Origin: Myxococcota bacterium
Lineage (GTDB): Bacteria > Myxococcota_A > Bradymonadia > UBA7976 > UBA1532
DNA length: 64,000 nt
Direction: 5' to 3'
NCBI GenBank assembly: GCA_963169045.1
Contig: CAUJDF010000044.1
Location: forward strand, 62,001 to 126,000
Made by a program: the position numbers and the translations under genes. Below, piece after piece: positions 1 through 7,765 of the stretch. The first letter of the stretch is position 1. Every line of letters begins with the position of its first letter. The notes under the pieces are model-generated. The model was given only the letters and a program-made list of their open reading frames with translations, did not search any database and was not told where the DNA came from.

Positions 1-1287
1 CTCGTTCTTCGGCACGTTCGGGTCGTTGCTGCGGCTGCGACCGTCGTAGCTGTACTCCATGTGGCACGCCGTGCATCCCGAGGATCGGAAGTCGGCGTAA
101 CGGTCGTTCTGGCCGGCGCTGTAGAGGTGGCAGTCGCCGCACGTGATCGCGAACTGCGTGCTCGTGAGCATGTCGAGGTTGCTGCCAGCGCGCACGCGGT
201 TCGGGCGCTCGGGATCTTCGGCGGCGTTGACCACGTCGTTCGCGAGGGCGGCGGCGCTGAGGCTGGCGTTCTGGCGGAACGGCCCGTCCCACTGTCCTCG
301 CTCGGGGAACTCCACAAGGTGGCCCATCTCGCCGATCTCACGCGTGTTCGGGTTGTAGGCCGGGTTGCTCACGTCGCGCGGCGCGTAGTCGCCGAGGCTG
401 TCGCCGTCCATGTGGCGGCCGCGGTGCTCGGGGATGGCGTTCTCGACGCCGGTGTGGAAGCGCGAGCCGGAGAAGAGGCCGACAGAGGTGGCGATGGGCG
501 TCCGCGGCACCCACTGGGCGTGCTGGTTGAAGTGGCAGCCCTCGGCGCCGCAGCCGCGGCCCTGCTCGACGACCCGCAGGTCGCCGGGGTTGACGAACTG
601 CAGGTAGTCGAGGTTCGTCCACTGTTTGTCGGGCTGGTCGGGCGACGTGTACTGCTCGGGCTCCAGCTTGTCGATGCCCGCCAGCGTGCGACGGTTGAAG
701 AAGGCCTTCGGGTTGAGGACCTGGTACTGCCGGTCGCCGATGCCCGGGGGCGGCGGCACGTGGCTGCCGAGCTTTCCCGCACCTTTCGGGTTGCCGCCGT
801 GGCAGCCGGTGCAGGGGATGTTCTCGGCGCCTTGGAAGGGGTGCGGGTTCGAGAGGCCGGGGCCCGAGTAGTCGTTGCGCTGACCGCCGTTGTGGCAGTT
901 CATGCACGTCTCGAGCTCCTGAACGGGCGGCGGCGGGCTGCCGCCATCGGCGTCGGGGCCCGGCACGCCGCCGTCGGGCGCGGCGTTGCACGTCGGATCC
1001 GGGTTGCAGTAGCCGGGGTCGCATTCACAACAGGCCAGCCGGTACTGGAAGTTCGTCTCGGTGCAGCGGTTCAGCGCCGTGCAGTCGTACGTCTCGCCGC
1101 GGTACTCCGCCGCGCGGCAGTCGACGGGGCCGCCACCGTCGGGGGTGGGGCCCGGCGTCCCCATGTCGCTGCCGGGCGCGGGGGTATCTCCGCCGAAGTC
1201 GACCTGGTCCTCCCCGCAGCCGATGGCCGTCGCCAGAACGGCGCACAGCGCGAGGACGTGGATGCGTCCGTGGTGCGACCCCGCCAT
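1..1287 (-). CDS. Multiheme c-type cytochrome lipoprotein (3' end outside window)
   Basis: An open frame of 429 codons runs from an ATG at 1287 to the window edge without a stop, so the C-terminus is missing. The N-terminus is a lipoprotein signal (basic HHGR, hydrophobic stretch, lipobox AIGC), followed by a Pro/Gly/Asp-rich linker and a cysteine-rich stretch. Five heme-attachment motifs are visible: CMNCH (892-906), CTGCH (799-813), the expanded CGAEGCH (532-552), CGDCH (127-141) and CTACH (61-75). This predicts an outer-membrane or periplasmic electron-transfer protein carrying at least five covalent hemes. A G-rich Shine-Dalgarno (GGGGAG) lies just upstream of the start. It is transcribed away from the signalling operon at 1526. 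The electron-transfer role follows from the motifs; the partner and substrate are unknown. Confidence 0.85.
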   Translation of the reverse strand, partial: MAGSHHGRIHVLALCAVLATAIGCGEDQVDFGGDTPAPGSDMGTPGPTPDGGGPVDCRAAEYRGETYDCTALNRCTETNFQYRLACCECDPGYCNPDPTCNAAPDGGVPGPDADGGSPPPPVQELETCMNCHNGGQRNDYSGPGLSNPHPFQGAENIPCTGCHGGNPKGAGKLGSHVPPPPGIGDRQYQVLNPKAFFNRRTLAGIDKLEPEQYTSPDQPDKQWTNLDYLQFVNPGDLRVVEQGRGCGAEGCHFNQHAQWVPRTPIATSVGLFSGSRFHTGVENAIPEHRGRHMDGDSLGDYAPRDVSNPAYNPNTREIGEMGHLVEFPERGQWDGPFRQNASLSAAALANDVVNAAEDPERPNRVRAGSNLDMLTSTQFAITCGDCHLYSAGQNDRYADFRSSGCTACHMEYSYDGRSRSNDPNVPKNE

Positions 1288-1488
1288 GTCGTCTCCCCCC
1301 CAGGCTCCGTCGGACGGCCGAGCGCCGTCTTCCGGTCAGAGTGCAATCGTCCGCCCTGGGAAGCAAGCACCAGACGTGCCAATGCGACAGATTCCGAAGG
1401 GCCGCGCATCGGCCGTTCAGCTGGGGTCGAGAGACCTGGGACGGTGAGGTCACAGTCGCCTGGCCCATCGCGACCGTGACCGCGGCGC

Positions 1489-1517
1489 GTGACTGGATGA
1501 CACCGGCGAGCTATAAG
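1489..1517 (+). promoter_or_regulatory. Candidate promoter for the 1526 operon, predicted leaderless
   Basis: A -35-like GTGACT (1489-1494) is separated by exactly 17 bp from a -10 TATAAG (1512-1517). The GTG start of the dual-receiver gene lies only 8 nt beyond the -10, so the transcript should begin at or within a few bases of the start codon. There is no convincing Shine-Dalgarno. The same layout recurs at 38788-38816, including an identical 12-mer across the -35 region. Confidence 0.5.
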
Positions 1518-1525
1518 GGCCGGCG

Positions 1526-2524
1526 GTGGGCAGGCAACTCTCCGCGCAGCTTCTGGTCGTCGACGACGACGGCCGCGTCCTCCGGGCGTGCGAAGAGCTG
1601 TTCTCGCCGGCCGGCTACGTCGTGCGGACGGCTCGCACGGCCGAGGACGCGCTCGACGAGCTGAAGCGGCGGCCGCCGTCCGCGCTGGTCACCGAGGTCG
1701 CGCTCCCGGGCATGGACGGCCTGACCCTCGTGCGCCGGGCGCGGCAGGGCGCGCCGTCGCTGGCCGTCATCGTGCTGACGGCCCATCCGTCCGCGCTCAC
1801 GGCCTCGCGGGCCCTGCGGCTCGGCGTCGACGACTACCTCATCAAGCACGCCGACTCGATGGGACATCTGCGTCGCGCGGTCCCGCGGGCTCTCCAGCGG
1901 CGCTCCCACCAGGCGGAGACCTCGCGTCTGCTCGCCGAGCTGGCCGATCTCAACGAAGAGTTCCTGCGCAGCATCGTCGCCCTCGAGAAGGCCAACCTCG
2001 AGCTCCAGGGCCGCCTGGCCCGGCCAGCGCCCGCAGACGACTTCCGCATCCTCGTCATCGACGACGACCTGAAGATCGTCGCGCTGGTGGAGGCGCTGCT
2101 CAACTCGCAGGCGGGGCTGCGGGTCACCGGCGTGACGAGCGGGGCGGAGGCGCGGGCGGAGCTCGACCGGCAGCGGTTCGACCTGGTCATGGTCGACAAG
2201 AACCTGGGGGACGCCGACGGGGTGGCGCTCATCGCCGACATCCATCGGCGCTTCCCGACGACGGCCGTGCTGCTGATGACCGCCTTCGCGACGCTCGAGT
2301 CGGCGATGGCCGCCATCCGTCATGGCGCGGTGGCGTACCTCGAGAAGCCGTTCGCCGATCTCGGCGCCGTGGTCGACCGCGTGCTCGACGTGAAGCGCAA
2401 GGTCGAAGAGGACCGCGAGCAGCGCGAGTACGTGCACTCGCTGAAGACGCGCCACAGCGACTTCCTCGCCCGCTACCGGCTGATCAAGACCAAGCTGCTG
2501 ACGCTGCAACGGGAGCCGCCGTGA
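1526..2524 (+). CDS. Dual-receiver response-regulator protein, first domain with Asp-to-Glu
   Basis: This 332-residue protein has two CheY-like receiver domains (about 9-125 and 173-290) joined by a helical, probably coiled-coil linker (about 128-166), and a basic helical tail. It has no DNA-binding or enzymatic output domain. In the first receiver the acidic pocket (D13-D15), Thr85 and Lys107 are present, but the phospho-acceptor aspartate is replaced by Glu57 (codon GAG, 1694-1696), so that domain cannot be phosphorylated in the usual way and may mimic the active state. The second receiver looks normal, with Asp224 and an EKPF lysine motif. The start is GTG. The stop overlaps the next gene by 4 bp (GTGA), so the AAA-TPR protein is probably its partner. 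A histidine kinase lies two genes further on. Confidence 0.88.
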   Translation: MGRQLSAQLLVVDDDGRVLRACEELFSPAGYVVRTARTAEDALDELKRRPPSALVTEVALPGMDGLTLVRRARQGAPSLAVIVLTAHPSALTASRALRLGVDDYLIKHADSMGHLRRAVPRALQRRSHQAETSRLLAELADLNEEFLRSIVALEKANLELQGRLARPAPADDFRILVIDDDLKIVALVEALLNSQAGLRVTGVTSGAEARAELDRQRFDLVMVDKNLGDADGVALIADIHRRFPTTAVLLMTAFATLESAMAAIRHGAVAYLEKPFADLGAVVDRVLDVKRKVEEDREQREYVHSLKTRHSDFLARYRLIKTKLLTLQREPP

Positions 2525-5301
2525 TCTGCGCGCACTGTCTTTACGACGACGCCGGCGGCCGCGGCCGTTGCGAGAGCTGCGGGCGTCCGACCGAGGGACC
2601 GACCGGCGCGGTCGAGCCGCCGCTGGTGGGCCGGGCGCGCGAGCTGGCTCGCCTCGACGAGCTCATGCAGCAGGTGATCAAGAACCACGTGCCGCGCATC
2701 GTCGCCGTCGCGGGCGAGCCGCGCTCGGGGCGAAGCCGCCTGCTCAAGCAGTTCCGACGCCGACACGACAACGACTTCAGCGATCTCGTCGCCATCCGCG
2801 GGTATCCGGTGCCCGGCGGGCGCGTCGCCGACCCCTTCGCGCCGTTCGGGAGGCTGCTGCGCAATGCTTTCCGCCTCGATGAGCGCGCGCCGGTCGAGGC
2901 GAGCCGGCAGGCGGTCCGGCAGCAGGTCGAGGCGCTCGGTCCGCCTTCGCTCCCCGACACGCTGCGCGCGCTCGGGCTGCTCATGGGCGTGCGGTTTCCG
3001 GAGCTCCGGGGGGCGAACGAAGGCGGCGGCCCCGAGGAGATGCGTCGGCAGGCCTCCGCCACGTGCGCCTGGTACCTGCGCCGCCGCGCGCAGGCCCGGC
3101 CGCTGCTCCTGCTGCTCGAGGGGCTCTCCGAAGCGACGGCGGAAGGGCGCGCTCTCCTCGACGCGCTGCGCGGACAGCTCAATCACGGACCGATCCTGAT
3201 GCTGTGCGAGGTCGGCCGCGGCGACATCGATCGCTTCGGCGACGCGGTGGTGGCCGTGGAGCCGCTGGCGCGCGAGGCCGTCGGCGAGCTCATGGCGCGG
3301 GTGGCAGGGCGCGGCTCGGCGCCGCCCGACAACCTGCTGGACGCCGCCGTCGCCGCGAGCCGCGGGCGCCCCGAGGACGTGGTCCATGTCGTGCGCACCC
3401 TCGAGCGCGAAGGGGTGCTCGCGCGGGGCGGGCACGGCTGGGGCGTCGATCCCGAGGCGCCGCTGTGCCTCGCGTTTGCGCTCACGCCCGAAGAGGGCGC
3501 GCGCCGACGGCTGGCGAGCCTGGCCGGCGACGACCGGGCGTGGCTGCGGCGGGCGGCGGTCGTCGGCACGGTGTTCTGGCGCGGCGCGCTGCTCCCGCTG
3601 GCCCGCATGGAGCAGGGGACGGGCGCATCGCTCGTCTCCTGGCTGGACCTGCCGCGGCCGTCCGACGTCGACGCGGCGCTCGAGCGGGCCGTGGCCGCGG
3701 GCGTGCTCCACCGCATGACCGACTCGGGCCTCGACGGCGACGTCGAGTACGCGTTCACCCGCCCCCGGGAGCAGGCGCTCCTCGCCGGCGAGCTCGAGCC
3801 GGACGACCGCGCCCGGATGCACGCGGTCGTCGCCCAGTGGCTCGAGTGGCGCACCGGGCCGGTCCGCGATCAGCATCTGCTCGCGATCGCCGAGCACTAC
3901 CGGCTGGGTCGCAACGACAAGCGGGCGGCCTTCTACTACATCCTGGCCGGCGACCGCGCGCGGCGGCGCTACGCCAACGACCTCGGCGTCGAGGCGTTCG
4001 AGCGCGCGCTCGACCTGCTGGACGAGCGCGACGCCCTGCCGCTGCTCGACGTCTTCCATGCCCTCGGGGCGCTCCACGCGCTGGCGGGCCGCCACGACCT
4101 GGCCGAGGCGTGCTTCGAGCGCATGCTCGCGTCCGCGTGGACGCTGGACCACAAGGCGAAGGCGGGCGCCGCGCTGAACCGACTGGGCCGGCTGCACCGC
4201 GATCGCGGCCAGTACGCCCGGGCGCGGGGCCTGATCGAGGCGGGCCGCGGCCTCTTCCTCGACGCCGACGACGGGCCCGGCGTCGCGGCGTCGGTCGACG
4301 ACCTCGGTCAGGTGCTGATGCGCACCGGTCCGCGCGATGAGGCGCGGCGCTGTTTCGAGGAGGCGCTCGCGTACCGACGCGCGGCGGAGGATGCGCGCAG
4401 CACCGCGGTTTCATTGACGAATCTGGCGATGCTGCGCCGGGATGAGGGCGACCTGGCGGGCGCGGAGGCGACCTTGCTCGAGGCGCAGGCGCTGCGGGCG
4501 CAGATCGGCGACACGACCGGTCTCGTCACGACGCTGCTCGAGATGGCCGAGGTGGCCGCGCGCTCCGGCGTCACGGAGACGGCGGCGGCCCACGCCGACG
4601 AGGCGCTCGTGCTGGCCCGTCGCACCGGCGATCGCGGGCAGACGGCACGCGCGGCGGCCCTCCTGGCGCTGCTGGCGGCGGAGCGCGGCGACGTCGAAGC
4701 GGCGAGGGCCCGCGCGGAGGAGGCTGGCGCGCTGGCCGACGCGCTCGGAGACGACGTGACCCGCCTGCGGGCGCTGCGGGCGCAGGCGGCGGTCGAGGCG
4801 GCGCGCGGCGCGAACGCCGCGGCCCTGACCGCGGCCGAGGACGCCACGCGGCTGGCGCGCCGGGTGGGCGACGGCGTCGAGCTGGGGCTCGCGTTGCGGC
4901 AGGCGGGCGAGCTCGCCGCGCGGCTCTCGGGCGTCAACCTCACGCGGGCGGCGGCCAGCGCGCGCCTGATCGAGCGGGCGGCGGCGAGCGCGGAGCACGC
5001 CGGCGACGGCGGCGACATCGATCGGCTGATCGAGGGCGCGCTGCTCGAGGCCGACGCTTCGGTGCCGCCGGAGGTGACGTCGCTCCCGGCGGAGGCGCGG
5101 GCGCGCCTCGACGCGGCCGTGGAGGCTTACGCGGACGCCGTCGGCGCGCTCGAGGCCGCCGACGAGGTCGTGGAGCGCGCCCGGACGCTGCGGGAGATGG
5201 CGCTCCTGGTCGCGGCGCGCGGCGAGCTCGCGCGGGCGGACGTCCTCGGCGACCGTGCGCGCGCCGTCGATGCCGAGCGGCGCGGACGGGTGCGCCCGTG
5301 A
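2521..5301 (+). CDS. Zinc-ribbon / AAA-like NTPase (degenerate) / TPR protein
   Basis: A 926-residue protein starting at the GTG that overlaps the previous stop. Residues 3-20 form a short zinc ribbon (C3-x2-C6-x10-C17-x2-C20). An AAA/STAND-type ATPase region follows (about 35-400), beginning with a VGRARE motif as in many predicted regulatory ATPases. The remainder (about 480-926) is alanine-rich TPR-like helical repeats. The P-loop reads GEPRSGRS: the invariant Walker A lysine is Arg71. The Walker B position reads LLLLLEGL and lacks the usual aspartate pair. ATP hydrolysis is therefore doubtful and a scaffold or sensor role more likely. It is a paralogue of the gene at 33212-35887, which keeps an intact P-loop; both share the LDVFH motif and the repeats after it. 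It overlaps cca by 4 bp downstream. Confidence 0.82.
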   Translation: MICAHCLYDDAGGRGRCESCGRPTEGPTGAVEPPLVGRARELARLDELMQQVIKNHVPRIVAVAGEPRSGRSRLLKQFRRRHDNDFSDLVAIRGYPVPGGRVADPFAPFGRLLRNAFRLDERAPVEASRQAVRQQVEALGPPSLPDTLRALGLLMGVRFPELRGANEGGGPEEMRRQASATCAWYLRRRAQARPLLLLLEGLSEATAEGRALLDALRGQLNHGPILMLCEVGRGDIDRFGDAVVAVEPLAREAVGELMARVAGRGSAPPDNLLDAAVAASRGRPEDVVHVVRTLEREGVLARGGHGWGVDPEAPLCLAFALTPEEGARRRLASLAGDDRAWLRRAAVVGTVFWRGALLPLARMEQGTGASLVSWLDLPRPSDVDAALERAVAAGVLHRMTDSGLDGDVEYAFTRPREQALLAGELEPDDRARMHAVVAQWLEWRTGPVRDQHLLAIAEHYRLGRNDKRAAFYYILAGDRARRRYANDLGVEAFERALDLLDERDALPLLDVFHALGALHALAGRHDLAEACFERMLASAWTLDHKAKAGAALNRLGRLHRDRGQYARARGLIEAGRGLFLDADDGPGVAASVDDLGQVLMRTGPRDEARRCFEEALAYRRAAEDARSTAVSLTNLAMLRRDEGDLAGAEATLLEAQALRAQIGDTTGLVTTLLEMAEVAARSGVTETAAAHADEALVLARRTGDRGQTARAAALLALLAAERGDVEAARARAEEAGALADALGDDVTRLRALRAQAAVEAARGANAAALTAAEDATRLARRVGDGVELGLALRQAGELAARLSGVNLTRAAASARLIERAAASAEHAGDGGDIDRLIEGALLEADASVPPEVTSLPAEARARLDAAVEAYADAVGALEAADEVVERARTLREMALLVAARGELARADVLGDRARAVDAERRGRVRP

Positions 5302-6530
5302 AGTTGGCGCCGCCGCCCGACGCGGTGCTCTCGGTGTTGCGCCGCCTGCACGCGGAGGGGCGGGCGGCGTGGTGCGTCGGCGGGTGCGTGCGCGACCGCC
5401 TGCTCGGCCGATCGGTGAACGACTGGGACGTCACCACCGACGCGCCGCCGGAGGAGGTGCTCCGCCTCTTCGCCAAGGCCATCCCCACCGGCCTGAAGCA
5501 CGGCACGGTCACGGTCGTCGTCGACGAAATGCCGATCGAAGTCACGACCTACCGCGTGGAGGTCGGATACAGCGACGGGCGCCGCCCCGACGAGGTGCGC
5601 TTCACCGACGAGCTCGAAGAGGACCTCGCGCGGCGCGACTTCACGATGAACGCGATCGCCTGGGATCCGGAGCGCGACCGCATCGTCGACCCCTTCGGTG
5701 GCCTGCACGACGTGAAGGCGGGCATCCTGCGCGCCGTGGGGGCCGCGATCGAGCGTTTCTCCGAGGACGGGCTGCGGCCGCTGCGCGCCGTGCGCTTCGC
5801 CTCGGTGCTGGGCCTGACCATCGACGCGGAGACCTGGGCCGCGATCCCGGCGACCCTCGAGACGTTCCGTCGCGTGAGCGCCGAGCGCATCCGCGTCGAG
5901 CTGGCGAAGCTCCTCGGCGGGCCGCGGCCGCGTCTTGGCATGGAGCTGCTCGACGCCTCCGGTCTGCTGGCGGCGTTCCTGCCCGAGGTCGCGGCGGTGG
6001 AGGAGGGGGAGCGCGCGCGGATCTGGGCGGGGCTCGACCGCCTGCGCCGGCCCTCGTCGCGCCGGGCCGCGCCGTTCTGGCCGCTCGGGGCCGAGGCCGC
6101 CGACGCGGCCCTGCGCCGGCTGCGCTTCTCGACCCACGAGATCCGCGACGCGGTGCACGCGCTCGGGTTCCGCGAGCAGCAGGCCGCCGACCTGACGAGA
6201 GACGCCGACGTCCGCCGGTTCGTCGCCGCGGTGGGCGTCGCGGCCCTCGACGACGTGCTCGAGCTGCACGCCGCTTACGGCGATGCGCAGACCTGGGCGG
6301 CGCTGGCCGCCCGCATCGACGCCCTCGACGCGCGGCGCGGCCCGCTCGCGCCGCGCGACCTGCCGCTGACCGGTCGCGAGGTGATGCTGGCGCTCGGGAT
6401 CCCGCCGTCGCGCCGGGTCGGTCGCATCCTCGACGCCCTGCTCGAGCGCGTCTGGCAGGATCCGGATGCTTGCGTCCATGACCGCCTGCTGGCGATGCTT
6501 CCCGAGGTCGCCAGCGAGGTGGGCGAATGA
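5298..6530 (+). CDS. cca: CCA tRNA nucleotidyltransferase / poly(A) polymerase family
   Basis: This 410-residue protein belongs to the class II tRNA nucleotidyltransferase family, which adds or repairs the 3' CCA of tRNAs. The nucleotidyltransferase core is clear: a GGCVRD motif, the catalytic DWD pair shortly after, and RRDFTMNA near residue 115, followed by the RNA-binding helical domain (RPLRAVRFA). No HD phosphohydrolase motif is seen. The GTG start overlaps the previous stop (GTGA) and the gene ends in an ATGA overlap with the histidine kinase, so it is translationally coupled into a signalling operon. The sequence alone does not tell CCA-adding, A-adding or polyadenylating activity apart. 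The one tRNA gene in this window already encodes its CCA. Confidence 0.9.
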   Translation: MKLAPPPDAVLSVLRRLHAEGRAAWCVGGCVRDRLLGRSVNDWDVTTDAPPEEVLRLFAKAIPTGLKHGTVTVVVDEMPIEVTTYRVEVGYSDGRRPDEVRFTDELEEDLARRDFTMNAIAWDPERDRIVDPFGGLHDVKAGILRAVGAAIERFSEDGLRPLRAVRFASVLGLTIDAETWAAIPATLETFRRVSAERIRVELAKLLGGPRPRLGMELLDASGLLAAFLPEVAAVEEGERARIWAGLDRLRRPSSRRAAPFWPLGAEAADAALRRLRFSTHEIRDAVHALGFREQQAADLTRDADVRRFVAAVGVAALDDVLELHAAYGDAQTWAALAARIDALDARRGPLAPRDLPLTGREVMLALGIPPSRRVGRILDALLERVWQDPDACVHDRLLAMLPEVASEVGE

Positions 6531-7717
6531 ACATCCTGCACATCGAAGACCGCCGCGAGAACCGCCTGCTCGTCCGTAAGCTGCTGGAATCGCAGGGATT
6601 TACGGTGAACGAGGCGGTGGACGGGCTCGCGGGCATCGAGATGGCGGAGCGCACGCGGCCCGACCTCATCCTGCTCGACATCAACATCCCCGCGCTCGAC
6701 GGCTACGAGGTCGTGACGAAGCTCAAGGGCGACGCGCGGCTCAGCGACACGCCCGTCGTCGCCATCACCGCCGAGGGCGACCGCAGCCGGGCCCTGGCCC
6801 TCGGGTTCGACGGCTTCATCGTCAAGCCGATCCAGATCACCACCTTCGCCGACGAGATCCGGGCGTTCCTCGGCGGCAAGCGGGAGACGATCGACGACTC
6901 CGAGCGTGCCGGCCACCTCGCCGATCACAGCCGCCGCACGGTGGACCGGCTCGAGGCGAAGGTACGCGAGCTGACCAAGGCGAACGAGCGGCTGCGCGAG
7001 GTGGACCGCCTCAAGATGGAGGTCCTGCGCAACGTCAGCCACGAGCTGTCGACGCCGCTGACGCCGCTCGTCGGCTACGTGAAGATGCTGGCCGGCGGCG
7101 AGATCGGTCCGGTGACGGCGGGGCAGCAGCGCGTGCTCGAGCGCATGGGGGCGTCGCTGGGCCGCCTGAAGGAGCTCATCGACAACCTGCTCAACGTCAC
7201 CCGCTTCGCGACGGGAAGCGTCCAGCTCGAGACGTCCGTGTGCGACGTGGGCGCGGTGGTCGACGGCGCGGTGGCGGCGCTCGTCGAGCGGGCCACGCGG
7301 CGCGCCATCCGCATCGAAGTGGGGCGTCCGCCGGAGAGTGAGCCGCTGATCGGCGACCCCGTGCGGCTCGGCGACGCGCTGCGCCAGATCCTCGACAACG
7401 CCGTGAAGTTCAGCCCCGACGCCGGCCGGGTCCGCGTCGAGGTCCGCACGCTGGTGGAGGGCGACGCCGATCGGCGGCTCGTCGAGGTGGCGGTCACCGA
7501 TGAAGGCCCCGGCATCCCGCCTGACGAGCGCGACCGCGTGATCGAGCCCTTCTACCAGATCGACGGCAGCGTCACGCGCGCCTACGGGGGCGCCGGCCTG
7601 GGGCTCGCCGTGGCCGACCGCACGGCGCGGCTCCACCAGGGTCGGCTGGTCATCATGGGCGGGCCCGACGGCGGCGCGCGGGTGGCGCTGCGGATTCCGC
7701 TGCGGCCCCATGAGTAG
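6527..7717 (+). CDS. Receiver-histidine kinase
   Basis: This 396-residue soluble hybrid kinase has an N-terminal receiver (about 1-120; phospho-acceptor Asp51 in LLLDINIP, lysine in IVKP), a coiled-coil linker, a HisKA dimerisation domain with the H-box NVSHELSTPL (His172) and a HATPase_c domain (N-box DNAVKF, G1 DEGPGIPP, G2 GGAGLGLA). No membrane segments or PAS domain are visible, so it is cytoplasmic. The receiver sits before the kinase, suggesting that another kinase feeds into it. The ATG overlaps the cca stop (ATGA). The probable phosphate target within the operon is the intact second receiver of the protein at 1526-2524, but that is inference from position. Confidence 0.93.
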   Translation: MNILHIEDRRENRLLVRKLLESQGFTVNEAVDGLAGIEMAERTRPDLILLDINIPALDGYEVVTKLKGDARLSDTPVVAITAEGDRSRALALGFDGFIVKPIQITTFADEIRAFLGGKRETIDDSERAGHLADHSRRTVDRLEAKVRELTKANERLREVDRLKMEVLRNVSHELSTPLTPLVGYVKMLAGGEIGPVTAGQQRVLERMGASLGRLKELIDNLLNVTRFATGSVQLETSVCDVGAVVDGAVAALVERATRRAIRIEVGRPPESEPLIGDPVRLGDALRQILDNAVKFSPDAGRVRVEVRTLVEGDADRRLVEVAVTDEGPGIPPDERDRVIEPFYQIDGSVTRAYGGAGLGLAVADRTARLHQGRLVIMGGPDGGARVALRIPLRPHE

Positions 7718-7726
7718 CGGCGCGCG

Positions 7727-7755
7727 TTGAATGCCTGGCGGGGCGCCTGTAAACT
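7727..7755 (+). promoter_or_regulatory. Candidate promoter before the cysteine desulfurase gene
   Basis: TTGAAT (7727-7732) and TAAACT (7750-7755) are separated by exactly 17 bp. The ATG of the desulfurase gene is 10 nt past the -10 with no Shine-Dalgarno in between, so a leaderless or near-leaderless transcript is predicted. This would give the desulfurase-mnmA-rnc run its own promoter separate from the signalling operon. Confidence 0.45.
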
Positions 7756-7765
7756 GCCCGGCCCG

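Noticed and set aside
1588-2520. An in-frame extension of the AAA-TPR gene upstream of 2521
   Set aside because: The extension is Arg/Ala/Gly noise antagonistic to the clear receiver reading frame; the GTG at 2521 starts precisely at a zinc ribbon and overlaps the previous stop by 4 bp.
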